Assembly (NCBI RefSeq): GCF_027257875.1 | Contig: NZ_JAPVQY010000072.1 | Span: 1 to 34,365, forward strand | DNA length: 34,365 bases | Reading direction: 5' to 3' | Origin: Burkholderia sp. IMCC1007 | Lineage (GTDB): Bacteria; Pseudomonadota; Gammaproteobacteria; Burkholderiales; Burkholderiaceae | Shown: positions 1 through 9,978 of the stretch, in pieces | How the letters are laid out: every line of letters begins with the position of its first letter | How positions within the stretch are numbered: position 1 is the stretch's first letter | The notes under the pieces: model-generated | Seen by the model: only the letters and a program-made list of their open reading frames with translations | Databases searched by the model: none | What the model was told of the DNA's origin: nothing | Translations under genes and position numbers: made by a program

Positions 1-1979
<1,979 letters not shown>

Positions 1980-2010
1980 GAAAATCGCGGGTTGTGGCTC
2001 GCCTGTCGAA

Positions 2011-2028
2011 ACGCAACTTGCATGCCAA
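2011..2028 (-). promoter_or_regulatory. sigma-54 (-24/-12) promoter for acs
   Basis: On the minus strand the sequence reads TTGGCATGCAAGTTGCGT. The GG (2026-2025) and GC (2014-2013) are separated by exactly ten bases and fit the consensus TGGCAYG-N4-TTGC. Transcription would start near 2001, giving a leader of about 22 bases before the acs ATG. Confidence 0.75.
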
Positions 2029-2162
2029 TCGCATGCGGGCATCCGGCCGGAGTGGCGTTAGCGCCGTCCTAGCACGGTTTTCGTTATTCGATCGGGACTG
2101 CAAAGAATTGGGGAACCGAATGTCGAGCATCGTTGCCGCCGTGCGCGTTGCGTCGAAATGCA

Positions 2163-2176
2163 GCAACGGTGTTGCA
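2163..2176. promoter_or_regulatory. possible activator site (UAS) upstream of acs
   Basis: GCAAC-GGT-GTTGC is a perfect 5-3-5 dyad about 140 bases upstream of the acs -24 element. It contains TGTTGCA (2170-2176), a motif also found upstream of the dehydrogenase, tonB and pqq operons. The role is inferred from position and recurrence. Confidence 0.4.
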
Positions 2177-2190
2177 GGCGTCAACATGGC

Positions 2191-2302
<112 letters not shown>

Positions 2303-2312
2303 GCTCGCACTG

Positions 2313-4217
2313 CTACGCGATGAGCGACCGAAGCACGCCGTGCGTGTCCGACGCACGAAGACGATCGAGCGCCGATGCCTCGATCTGGCGCACGCGTTCG
2401 GCCGACAGGTTCAGATGGCGGCCGATGTCGCGCAGCGAGCATCCTTCGCCCGCATGCAGCCCGTAGCGCAGCCGCAGGACCATCGCTTCGCGCGGCGGCA
2501 GCCGGTCGATCGCGCACGCGACGGCCTCGCGCAGCTGCGCGGCACCCGCGGCGTCTTCGGGCGACGGCGTCGCAAGATCCGGCGCGACGTCGACGAAGGT
2601 CATCTCGCCGTCCGGCGATACCGGCACGTCGGCCGACATCGGTTCCTTCACGATCGCCATCAGGTCGCGCACTTTGCCGATCGGCTCGCCCATGTGCGCA
2701 GCGAGTTCAGCGGGCGTCGCGGGCGCGCCCGACCGCTGTCGATGGTCGCGCGCGAGCCGCTTCAGCTTGTTGAGCGCGTCGACCGTGTGCGTCGGTACGC
2801 GGATCGTGCGCCCGAGGTCGGCCAGCGCATGCGTGATCGCCTGCCGGATCCACCAAGTCGCGTAGGTCGAGAAGCGGAAGCCGCGCCGGTAGTCGTAGCG
2901 CTCGATGGCTTTCAGCAGCCCGATGTTGCCTTCCTGGATCAGGTCGGCGAATGGCAGGCCGCGATCGGGATAGCGCTTCGCGATCGAGACGACCAGCCGC
3001 AGATTCGCATCGAACAGCCCCGTGCGCGCCGGCTGCATCGCGCGTTCGATGGCCGCGAGACGTGCATCGAGCGACGCGGTTGCGGCGGGCGGCAGATCGT
3101 GGGCGCCGGCGCCGCGCATGATCGCGGCGCGCGCATCCATGAGCGCGGCTGCGCCGTGCGTCAGCGCGCGCTCGCTGGCAGGATGCGCGGCGATGCACGA
3201 CGCCAGCCAGCCCGCGTGGTCGTCGTCGGCATGGGCGAACGACGATGGGACGCCCGCATCGGCCAGCATCCGCGCCAGCCGGCCCTGCGACGCGCGATAC
3301 CGGCGTGCACGGGCGCGCAACGGCTCGCTCATCCGCTCGACCGCGCGTGCGGACAGCCGCAGCGTGCCGAGCAGCGCGGCGGCGGCGCGTACCTGCGCGC
3401 GATATGCGCAAGAAGCCGTGCCGCCGGACGCCAGCGCCGCGCGCAGCGCGCCGGCGAGTGCGTCGACGGGAGCGAGCCGCGCGACGACCGCGCTGCGCGC
3501 CGCGGAATCGTCGTGCTGCGTCTGCGCGTCGCCATCGTCATCGTCGCGGTTGCGCACGGGTTCGCCGGTGAACGCGGACGAATCGTCCAGCGCGGCATCG
3601 GCAGACGGCGCATCGTCGCACGGGCCGTCATCCAGAAAGGTCACATAGGTCGATGCGGCGGTCCGGTGCTCGGCGATCTCGCGGCGAATCGACACCAGCG
3701 CATCGAGCGCATCCGGATCGCCGCACAGCACCGCGACCGACGCCGCGCGGCCGCGCTCGATCCGTTGCGCGTACGCGAATTCCTCGTCGCGCGTGAGGAG
3801 CGGCGTCGTGCCCATCTCGCGCAGATACAGCCGGACCGGATCGGTGGTGCGCGGCGCGAGCAGGTCGGCCGCGGCGAGCGTGCCGCCGCCGTCGACCCAT
3901 GCGCGCACGGGCGGCGCGGGCCGGAAGTAGCGCTCGAGCGTCCAGCCGCCCGCGGTATCGGCGTGGTCGCACACGGTGATGCCGAGTTCGCCGAGCACCG
4001 CGGCGGCCGCGTCGATGCCGCTGTCGTTCGCGTCTTCGTCGGGCAGCGCGTCGATGATGTCGCCGCGCGTGACGAACCCGCGCGCGAGGCCGGTCGCGAT
4101 CAGCGCGTGCAGGTGCGCGACGGCATGCGGCAGCGTACCTTCGTCAGTCGACGCGACGCGTGCCGGCGCGTGCTGCGCTGGCATTGCGTCGCCCGGCACG
4201 TCACGCGCGCTTGGCAT
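2313..4217 (-). CDS. RpoD-like sigma-70 paralogue
   Basis: Encodes a 634-residue primary-type sigma factor homologue. Region 1.1-like sequence lies around residues 25-80 and region 1.2 around 125-155 (DPVRLYLREMGTTPLLTRDEE). A long acidic non-conserved insert follows. Region 2 lies around 400-463 with LRLVVSIAKRYPDRGLPF, DLIQEGNIGLLKAIERYDYRRGFRFSTYATWWIRQAI, then region 3. Region 4 (about 575-625) has REAMVLRLRYGL and SAERVRQIEASALDRLR. Region 2 is strongly conserved, while the insert and region 4 diverge from housekeeping RpoD, so promoter preference may differ. It is the last gene of the dehydrogenase operon. The first ATG overlaps the HiPIP stop by 17 bases; ATG at 4184 (MPAQHAPAR) is an alternative start. 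It is unlikely to be the housekeeping rpoD because it is not beside dnaG. Confidence 0.88.
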   Translation of the reverse strand: MPSARDVPGDAMPAQHAPARVASTDEGTLPHAVAHLHALIATGLARGFVTRGDIIDALPDEDANDSGIDAAAAVLGELGITVCDHADTAGGWTLERYFRPAPPVRAWVDGGGTLAAADLLAPRTTDPVRLYLREMGTTPLLTRDEEFAYAQRIERGRAASVAVLCGDPDALDALVSIRREIAEHRTAASTYVTFLDDGPCDDAPSADAALDDSSAFTGEPVRNRDDDDGDAQTQHDDSAARSAVVARLAPVDALAGALRAALASGGTASCAYRAQVRAAAALLGTLRLSARAVERMSEPLRARARRYRASQGRLARMLADAGVPSSFAHADDDHAGWLASCIAAHPASERALTHGAAALMDARAAIMRGAGAHDLPPAATASLDARLAAIERAMQPARTGLFDANLRLVVSIAKRYPDRGLPFADLIQEGNIGLLKAIERYDYRRGFRFSTYATWWIRQAITHALADLGRTIRVPTHTVDALNKLKRLARDHRQRSGAPATPAELAAHMGEPIGKVRDLMAIVKEPMSADVPVSPDGEMTFVDVAPDLATPSPEDAAGAAQLREAVACAIDRLPPREAMVLRLRYGLHAGEGCSLRDIGRHLNLSAERVRQIEASALDRLRASDTHGVLRSLIA

Positions 4218-4518
4218 ACACGTTGCACCAGCCGTCCGCCGCGACCGACTTGCCGCCGAACATCGGACACGTGCCGCTCGCGTCCGCCGCTTCGCCCTTG
4301 TAGAAGCGGCAATTCGCGCAGCGCTCGCCGGCCTGGTATTTCGGAAACTTCGCGGTGTCGACGCTCGATGCGTGGGCGCGATAGCCGAGCGTCTTCGCGG
4401 TGGCGTCGTTCTCGTCCAGGAGCGGCGGCGCCGCGAGTGCCGTGCGCGACGCGGCGAGCGCCGCGCACAGGCCGAGGGTGTTGATGATGAAAATTCTGCG
4501 GGAGGTAGGGTGCGTCAC
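4201..4518 (-). CDS. high-potential iron-sulfur protein (HiPIP), Tat-type leader
   Basis: A 105-residue periplasmic electron carrier with one [4Fe-4S] cluster. The four ligands are C67, C70, C84 and C98 in the HiPIP pattern CxxC-x13-C-x13-C, with the typical GWCNVY ending. The N-terminus has TSRRIFI followed by a hydrophobic stretch ending ALAA, a twin-arginine signal as expected for a protein folded around its cluster before export. It lies 75 bases downstream of the SBP-cytochrome gene and overlaps the sigma-factor gene. It probably passes electrons between the dehydrogenase/cytochrome pair and the respiratory chain; that role is inferred from context. Confidence 0.9.
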   Translation of the reverse strand: MTHPTSRRIFIINTLGLCAALAASRTALAAPPLLDENDATAKTLGYRAHASSVDTAKFPKYQAGERCANCRFYKGEAADASGTCPMFGGKSVAADGWCNVYAKRA

Positions 4519-4593
4519 GGTCGTTTCCTGGTGAAGATGAAATCGTGGGGAAGGACGCGGCCCGCGTCATGTGGCGAGGCCGCTTGCCCGTGG

Positions 4594-5853
4594 TTACTGG
4601 CTCGCGTCCTTGCGCGCGGCGGGGCCGGCGATGAGCGGTGCGGTCGAGGCGCGCGCGGCATCGGCCGTCAGCTTGCCGTTGCCGGCGACATAGCCGTTCG
4701 ACGCGAGCAGGAAGGCCATCAGGTCCGCGTATTCGTCGTCCTTCAGCTTGCCGGGCTGGTCGGCCGGCATGTTGGTCGCCATGTAGCCGAACACGCCGCC
4801 GATCGTCAGGTGCGAATGCGACAGCGGCGCGAATGACGGACCGCTCAACGCGGGCGCGGTATTGCCTTCGAGGTCGGCGCCGTGGCACTTCGCGCACGCA
4901 TTGCCGTAGATCGCCTTGCCGTGCGCGGCCTGTGCGGCGTCGAATGCGGGCGCTGCGGCGCCGGTGCCCGCGGCGACGCGGATGAAGCCGCCGCCGGCCG
5001 GCAGGTTGCGCGCGCGAAGGATACCGCCGGCCGTGCGGCCGTTGACGGCCGTTGCGCCATCGGACCACCGCGCCGGTGTGCGCGACTCGTGCGCTTCGAG
5101 CGCATTACCGGGCAGCGCCCACTTGCGGGTCAGCGCCGCGAGCCGGCCGTCGCGCTTCATCTGCGTGAGCGTTGCGTCGATCTGCTGCTGCAATGCAGCC
5201 GAGCGCGACGCGAACGCAAACGTGAGCTGCCAGTCCGCATACGGGGACGACGTCGCACCGATGCGGAACGTCTGCTTCGGATGCGCGGCCTGATAGGCGA
5301 CGACGGCCGGATACCAGACGATCGCGCGATGCGCGCGGCCGCGGGCAACCGCGTCGACCGTTTGCTCGGACGTATTCTCGAGATCGAAGCGCGCGCCCTT
5401 CTGCTGGACCGCGATCAGTTGCGCGGGGCTCGCGTAGGTCGCCGCGACGATTTCGTGGCCGGCGGGCGGCGTGCCCGCGTCGCGGCGCGTGACGCTGACA
5501 TAGCCCGAACGCAGGTACCCCTGCGAGAACAGCAGCTTCGGATCGGATGCGTCGGCGATTGCCGAGCGCGGAAAGCCCGCGATCACGTCGCACTCGCGTT
5601 CGAGGATGCCCGCGAGTTCGTGTGCGGACACGCCGTCGTCGTCGCTGCCGCCGGCGTCGTGTGCGGAAAACGTCGCGGCGACGCCGGCCGCGCGGAACAC
5701 GTCGCGCGCGACTGCCTTGTCGAGTGCGGCCGTCGGCGTGCCGGGCAGCGAGCAGATGCGTACCGGCGTCGCGGCCGTGGACAGCGCCGGGGCCAGTGCC
5801 GTGCCTGCCGCGAGCGCACTGGCCACGGCGAGGCGGGAAAGTCGAAGGTTCAT
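4594..5853 (-). CDS. periplasmic solute-binding domain fused to cytochrome c
   Basis: A 419-residue exported protein. After a signal peptide (MNLRLSRLAVASALAAGTAL, ending near STAA) residues about 28-260 form a family-3 solute-binding fold. It includes VRICSLPGTPTAALDKAVARD and ends in a typical TQMKRDGRLAALTRKW helix. The C-terminal part (from about 305) is a class I cytochrome c with heme motif C320-A-K-C323-H324 and a probable Met ligand in TNMPADQPG. In methanol dehydrogenase systems the binding protein (MxaJ/XoxJ/PedG type) and the cytochrome (MxaG/XoxG type) are separate; here they are one chain. The start is set at the ATG before the signal peptide rather than an upstream ATG. It is probably the direct electron acceptor of the dehydrogenase encoded 74 bases upstream. 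Confidence 0.85.
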   Translation of the reverse strand: MNLRLSRLAVASALAAGTALAPALSTAATPVRICSLPGTPTAALDKAVARDVFRAAGVAATFSAHDAGGSDDDGVSAHELAGILERECDVIAGFPRSAIADASDPKLLFSQGYLRSGYVSVTRRDAGTPPAGHEIVAATYASPAQLIAVQQKGARFDLENTSEQTVDAVARGRAHRAIVWYPAVVAYQAAHPKQTFRIGATSSPYADWQLTFAFASRSAALQQQIDATLTQMKRDGRLAALTRKWALPGNALEAHESRTPARWSDGATAVNGRTAGGILRARNLPAGGGFIRVAAGTGAAAPAFDAAQAAHGKAIYGNACAKCHGADLEGNTAPALSGPSFAPLSHSHLTIGGVFGYMATNMPADQPGKLKDDEYADLMAFLLASNGYVAGNGKLTADAARASTAPLIAGPAARKDASQ

Positions 5854-5927
5854 GATCGTCGCTCGGTTGGAAACGGGGAGGCGCCCGCGCCGGCGGCGCG
5901 GACGCAATGCGGTCGACCGGACGTCGA

Positions 5928-7655
5928 TCAGCCGCGGTTCAGGGCGAACACGTACAGCGTGCCGCCGCGCGGCACGTCGTCCGCCGCCTTGGCCATCGGG
6001 CCGCCCCAGATCGGGTTCGCGCCGCCGTAGCCCGCGAGTACTGCTACGTACTCCTTGCCGTCGACTTCAAACACCGACGGCTGCGCGATGATCCCGCTCG
6101 CGAGCTGAGGGCTCTCCCACAGAACCTTGCCGGTCGATACGTCGAACGCGTACAGGTGGCCGTCGAGCGAGCCGCTGAACGCGAGGCCGCCGGCGGTCGT
6201 CGCGACGCCGCCATTCCACGGCAGCTTGCTCCAGTGGCTCCACACCTTCTTGCCGGTGTTGACGTCGATCGCCTGCAGTTCGCCGTAGCCTTCGCTGCCC
6301 GGCTCCGGCTTGATCTCGAAGCCTTCGCCGAGATACGGCAGCCCTTCCATGTAGTTGACCGACTTGCCGGACAGGCTCATGCACGCATGCAGCGACGGCA
6401 CGATCGCGAGATGGTGCTCGGGGTCGTACGACACGGACCACCAGTTCTTGCCGCCGAGGAAGCTCGGGCACGTGTCGATCGTCGTGCCGACCTTCGGATA
6501 CTTCGCGGGATCCTGGATCGGCGCGCCGTCTTCCGTGTAGCCGGTGACCGACGTCGCCTTCACGAACGGCTCCGCGTAGATCAGCTTGCCGGTATCGCGG
6601 TCGATCGCATGGAAGTAGCCGTTGCGGTCGGCGTGGATGATCGCGTCGTGCTCCTTGCCCTTGTACTTGATCGTCGCGAGCACCGGCGTGTTCACGCCGT
6701 CATAGTCCCAGGTGTCGTGCTTCGTGTACTGGTAGTGCCACTTGAGATCGCCGTTCTTCGGGTCCAGCGCGAGCAGCGAATCGGAATACAGGTTGTCGCC
6801 CGGGCGCAAGTCCGCGAGCCACGGCCCCGGGTTGCCGACGCCCCAGTACAGCGTGCGCGTCGCCGCGTCGTAGGTGCCGGTCAGCCACGCCGGCGCGCCG
6901 CCGTGCGCCTGCATCCCGTCCGGCCAGGTGTCGGCGTGCTTCTCGCCCTGGCCGGGGATCGTGAAGCGCTTCCACAGCAGCGTGCCGTCGTTCGGGCTCA
7001 GCGCGGCAATGAAGCCGCGTGCGCCGTATTCGCCGCCGGAGCTGCCGACGACGATCGCCCCGTCGAGCGCGAGCGGCGCGAGCGAGAACGCATAGCCGAG
7101 CCCCGGTTCGAACATCTGCTTCTTCCACACGAGCGCGCCGGTCTGCGCGTCGAGCGCGGCGACTTCGCCGCTCAGCATCGCGACGTAGACGTTCTTGCCG
7201 TACAGCGCCACGCCGCGGTTCACGACGTCGCAGCACGCCGTCTTGAACGACTCCGCCCCGAGCTTCGGCTCGTATTTCCACAGTTGCGCGCCGGTGGCGG
7301 CATCGAACGCGTAGACGTTGTCCTTCGGCGTCGTCACGAACAGATAGCGGCCGTTGACGATCGGCGTGGCTTCGAAGCCCTGCTTCAATTCAGCGGGAAA
7401 CTTGTAGCTCCACGCCTGCGTCAGCTGCTTCACGTTCGACTTGTCGATCTGCTTGAGCGGCGAATGCGCCTGGCCGTTGTACGTGCGGTAGTAGGTGAGC
7501 CAGCCCGGATCGCGCTGCGCATCCGTGAGCCGCTGGTACGTGACGGCCGGATAATCCGCGGCGGCATCCACGAGGCCGGGATTCAAGGCGATGGCGGCCG
7601 CCACCGCGATGCCGATCGTTGCCAGTCGGCTCGTCAAAGCCGGGACTTTCTTCAT
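5928..7655 (-). CDS. PQQ-dependent alcohol dehydrogenase, lanthanide-type active site
   Basis: A 575-residue periplasmic quinoprotein that oxidises alcohols and passes electrons to a c-type cytochrome. The signal peptide covers residues 1 to about 32 (ending GLVDAAA). The rest is an eight-bladed propeller with repeated tryptophan-docking segments (DAATGAQLWKYEP, NTGKKVWSHWSK, STGKVLWES). The vicinal disulfide pair is C141-C142 in TACCDVV. The catalytic motif is W316-D317-Y318-D319-G. D319, two residues after the catalytic Asp, is the extra metal ligand typical of lanthanide-dependent XoxF/ExaF/PedH enzymes, where calcium enzymes have Ala, Ser or Thr. PGDNLYSDSLLAL resembles the ethanol dehydrogenase branch. 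The start is the ATG at 7653-7655, behind AGGAGAC (7660-7666); an ATG 18 bases upstream lacks a ribosome site. The native substrate cannot be read from sequence. Confidence 0.93.
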   Translation of the reverse strand: MKKVPALTSRLATIGIAVAAAIALNPGLVDAAADYPAVTYQRLTDAQRDPGWLTYYRTYNGQAHSPLKQIDKSNVKQLTQAWSYKFPAELKQGFEATPIVNGRYLFVTTPKDNVYAFDAATGAQLWKYEPKLGAESFKTACCDVVNRGVALYGKNVYVAMLSGEVAALDAQTGALVWKKQMFEPGLGYAFSLAPLALDGAIVVGSSGGEYGARGFIAALSPNDGTLLWKRFTIPGQGEKHADTWPDGMQAHGGAPAWLTGTYDAATRTLYWGVGNPGPWLADLRPGDNLYSDSLLALDPKNGDLKWHYQYTKHDTWDYDGVNTPVLATIKYKGKEHDAIIHADRNGYFHAIDRDTGKLIYAEPFVKATSVTGYTEDGAPIQDPAKYPKVGTTIDTCPSFLGGKNWWSVSYDPEHHLAIVPSLHACMSLSGKSVNYMEGLPYLGEGFEIKPEPGSEGYGELQAIDVNTGKKVWSHWSKLPWNGGVATTAGGLAFSGSLDGHLYAFDVSTGKVLWESPQLASGIIAQPSVFEVDGKEYVAVLAGYGGANPIWGGPMAKAADDVPRGGTLYVFALNRG

Positions 7656-7744
7656 GGTTGTCTCCTGAGTCATTGTGGTCGCACCGCGGCCAACACGCGG
7701 CCGGGCCGGCAGGGTGGTATTCCGGGTCCAGTGCGCAGCCAGTC

Positions 7745-7763
7745 ACGCAAATCGCATGCCATT
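7745..7763 (-). promoter_or_regulatory. sigma-54 (-24/-12) promoter for the dehydrogenase operon
   Basis: On the minus strand: AATGGCATGCGATTTGCGT, with GG (7760-7759) and GC (7748-7747) ten bases apart. It is a near-consensus TGGCAYG-N4-TTGC element. Predicted transcription start is near 7735, about 80 bases before the ATG. Confidence 0.75.
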
Positions 7764-7849
7764 GCCGCACGAGCCGCGCCACGCAACGCGCGGCGGCGGA
7801 TTGCGCGCGCCGCGGGCGTCTGTGCGCGGCGTCGCGGGTGATCCGCGCC

Positions 7850-7886
7850 TGTTGCGTTCGGGGACAGCCGGCGGCGCAGTGTTGCG
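7850..7886. promoter_or_regulatory. paired TGTTGCG sites upstream of the dehydrogenase promoter
   Basis: TGTTGCG occurs at 7850-7856 and 7880-7886, 30 bases apart and about 90-125 bases upstream of the -24 element. This is the usual distance for binding sites of a sigma-54 activator. The motif matches sites near tonB, acs and pqqA. Confidence 0.45.
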
Positions 7887-8141
7887 AAAGATGACAGTGC
7901 GCGCATGGGGGCAGCGACTACGTGAGCCGGTGGCGAGCGATGAATCGCGGCGTTCTTTTCGTTGAATGCGGTGGCTAGTTATCGCGGCAACGCGAGCGGC
8001 GTCGATGGATGGATCCGGAGCGTGTCGTGCGGTGCGCGTCGTCCATGCAGCGGACGATGCGCGCGCGAATGCGCGGTCGAGTGGAGCGCATCGCTTGCGC
8101 TGTGGCATGCGAGCCGAGCGGTTGATCCAAATTGACACAGG

Positions 8142-8215
8142 TGCAACAGGAGTGGCACGAACTGCAACAAGCGCGGGGCTTCGCGCCGCTGGGCGGGCGC
8201 GTCGGCCCTGTTGCA
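8142..8215. promoter_or_regulatory. cluster of TGCAACA/TGTTGCA sites upstream of tonB
   Basis: TGCAACA lies at 8142-8148 and 8163-8169 (21 bases apart, two helical turns), and the inverted form TGTTGCA lies at 8209-8215. They are 20-95 bases upstream of the tonB -24 element. With the two sites at 7850-7886 this makes five copies in one divergent intergenic region. Confidence 0.45.
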
Positions 8216-8235
8216 CGCGCGAGCGAGGTCCGCAT

Positions 8236-8251
8236 CGGCATGCTTCTTGCC
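8236..8251 (+). promoter_or_regulatory. sigma-54 (-24/-12) promoter for tonB-exbBD-receptor
   Basis: CGGCATGCTTCTTGCC has GG (8237-8238) and GC (8249-8250) ten bases apart, and fits GGCAYG-N4-TTGC. The start of transcription would be near 8262, giving a leader of about 30 bases before the tonB ATG at 8292. Confidence 0.7.
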
Positions 8252-8291
8252 GTTCGGAACGGGAAACGATTCCGCGCAGCGAGAGACCGTC

Positions 8292-9248
8292 ATGCATGTT
8301 CCGATTTCGTCCGATGCCGGTCGCCGATCAGACCGCCGCCGTCTGGTCGCGCTGGCGTACGGCATTGCGCCGGCCGGGCCGCATGCGGCGACGATCACGG
8401 CGCCGTACGCGGCACGTTCGCGCGAATCGCTGAAGACCGTTGCGTTGACGGTATTCGTCGCGCATTCGGCAATCCTCGTTGCGCTCTGGCATGCGGTTGC
8501 CGTCGATACGCGATCGACGCTGCCTCGCGCGCCCGCAGTCGAAGTGGAGACGAGCGACGCGGTGAATGCGGCTCGCGGTTTGCAGCGTCGCGCGAACGTC
8601 GCGACCTCTGCGCCGTGGATGCATGCGCATGCGAATCGTGATGCGGCCGTACATCGGGATGTTCGATCGACCGGTCCTGCGCCACATCAGGTCGGTCACG
8701 CGAGGCCCGCGCAATCGCCCGCAACCGCATTCGAACAGCCCGACGGCGACGTCGCACGCACTATGCCCACGTCCACGTCCACGCCGACGTCCACGTCCAG
8801 ATTCACATCCAGATCCACGTCCGCGTCTGCACCCACGCCCGCGCCCGCGCCGGCAACAGCACCAACGGCCGCTGCGAACGCATCGGCCGATACCGCACCG
8901 CCAGCGCCCGCACGCGCAACGCCGTCCGCCCCGCCTGCGTTCGCCCCCGCTGCGCCCGAACCCGTCACCGCCCCGCGCTTCACGGCGGCCTATCTGCACA
9001 ACCCGGCGCCCGATTACCCGGATGTCGCCCAGCGGCGCGGCTGGGAAGGCACCACGTTCCTGAACGTGCACGTGCTGGCGAACGGGCGGCCGGACCGCGT
9101 CGTGCTGGCGGCGAGCAGCGGACACGACGCGCTCGACGACGCAGCGGTTGCGGCGGTGACCGACTGGCGCTTCGTGCCGGCGAAACGCGGCGCGGAATCG
9201 ATCGACGGCTGGGTCCGGGTGCCGGTCGTGTTCAAGCTCGAAAACTGA
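8292..9248 (+). CDS. TonB-family energy transducer
   Basis: A 318-residue inner-membrane protein that couples the proton motive force to an outer-membrane receptor. One membrane segment lies near residues 50-70 (TVALTVFVAHSAILVALW). A long Thr/Ser/Pro/Ala-rich periplasmic spacer follows, with Lys/Glu motifs of classical TonB largely absent. The C-terminal TonB domain has NPAPDYPDVAQRRGWEGTTFLNVHV and AAVAAVTDWRFVPAKRG. The start is the ATG at 8292 (MHVPISS), behind GAGAGACC. It heads an operon with exbB, exbD and a receptor, which suggests a dedicated TonB complex. The spacer is rich in short repeats (codons for Thr-Ser) that could slip. Confidence 0.9.
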   Translation: MHVPISSDAGRRSDRRRLVALAYGIAPAGPHAATITAPYAARSRESLKTVALTVFVAHSAILVALWHAVAVDTRSTLPRAPAVEVETSDAVNAARGLQRRANVATSAPWMHAHANRDAAVHRDVRSTGPAPHQVGHARPAQSPATAFEQPDGDVARTMPTSTSTPTSTSRFTSRSTSASAPTPAPAPATAPTAAANASADTAPPAPARATPSAPPAFAPAAPEPVTAPRFTAAYLHNPAPDYPDVAQRRGWEGTTFLNVHVLANGRPDRVVLAASSGHDALDDAAVAAVTDWRFVPAKRGAESIDGWVRVPVVFKLEN

Positions 9249-9258
9249 GGAATCCGTC

Positions 9259-9978
9259 ATGTCGGACTACATCCAGTACGCAGTCGTCGGTGCATTCGCG
9301 TTGCTCGCGATGCTGTCGGTGCTCACGTGGACGCTGATCGTCGCCAAGGTGCTGCTGTACGCGCGCATCGCGCTCGGCAACCGCCGCCATGCCGCGCGCC
9401 GAAGCGATCGCATGACACTGACGATGCCGACGGACGACGACGCGTCCGCCAGCGTGAACGCGCGGCTGCAGCGCGCCATCTGCGAGGCATTGCGCAACGT
9501 CGAAGCCGCCGAACCTGACGCGCCGGCCGCGCTCGTCGCGTGGGATCGCCGCGACATGCTCGAACGCACGCTCGCGCGCGCGATCCGCCGCGAGCAGCGC
9601 CCGCTCGAGCGCGGACTCACATTGCTCGCGTCGACCGCGAACGTCGCGCCGTTCGTCGGGCTGTTCGGCACGGTGTTCGGGATCGTCCAAACGTTGCAAT
9701 CGATGACGGCGTCGGGCACCAGCGGTATCGATGCGATCGCGGGGCCGATCGGCCAGGCGCTGGTCGCGACCGGCGTCGGCATCGGCGTCGCGATTCCGGC
9801 GGTCGTTGCGTACAACCTGTTCCTGCGGCGGCTCAAGACCGTGACGGCCGCGCTCGACGAGTTCGGGCAGGACCTGATCGCACTGGCCGAGCAGCGGCAA
9901 TTCCGGCTCGACGCGCCGGTGCACGCGGCGATGCCGGAAGTCCGCAACGCAGGTACCGCGCGGCGGGCGGCCGTATGA
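9259..9978 (+). CDS. exbB: ExbB-type proton channel protein (MotA/TolQ/ExbB family)
   Basis: A 239-residue inner-membrane protein forming the pentameric channel that powers TonB. The first membrane helix is at residues about 8-32. A cytoplasmic loop follows with an ERTLARAIRREQRPLERGL segment. The two conserved helices are TLLASTANVAPFVGLFGTVFGIV and GQALVATGVGIGVAIPAVVAYNLF. Length is usual for the family. It begins 10 bases after tonB stops and overlaps exbD by ATGA, so the three are co-translated. Confidence 0.93.
   Translation: MSDYIQYAVVGAFALLAMLSVLTWTLIVAKVLLYARIALGNRRHAARRSDRMTLTMPTDDDASASVNARLQRAICEALRNVEAAEPDAPAALVAWDRRDMLERTLARAIRREQRPLERGLTLLASTANVAPFVGLFGTVFGIVQTLQSMTASGTSGIDAIAGPIGQALVATGVGIGVAIPAVVAYNLFLRRLKTVTAALDEFGQDLIALAEQRQFRLDAPVHAAMPEVRNAGTARRAAV

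Noticed and set aside
8152..8166. TGGCACGAACTGCAA as a sigma-54 promoter for tonB
   Set aside because: GG and GC are separated by eight bases, not ten; the element at 8236-8251 has correct spacing and is nearer the gene.
8211..8291. Upstream start for TonB at 8211
   Set aside because: It would begin upstream of the inferred -24/-12 promoter and transcription start; ATG 8292 has a ribosome site and precedes the membrane segment.
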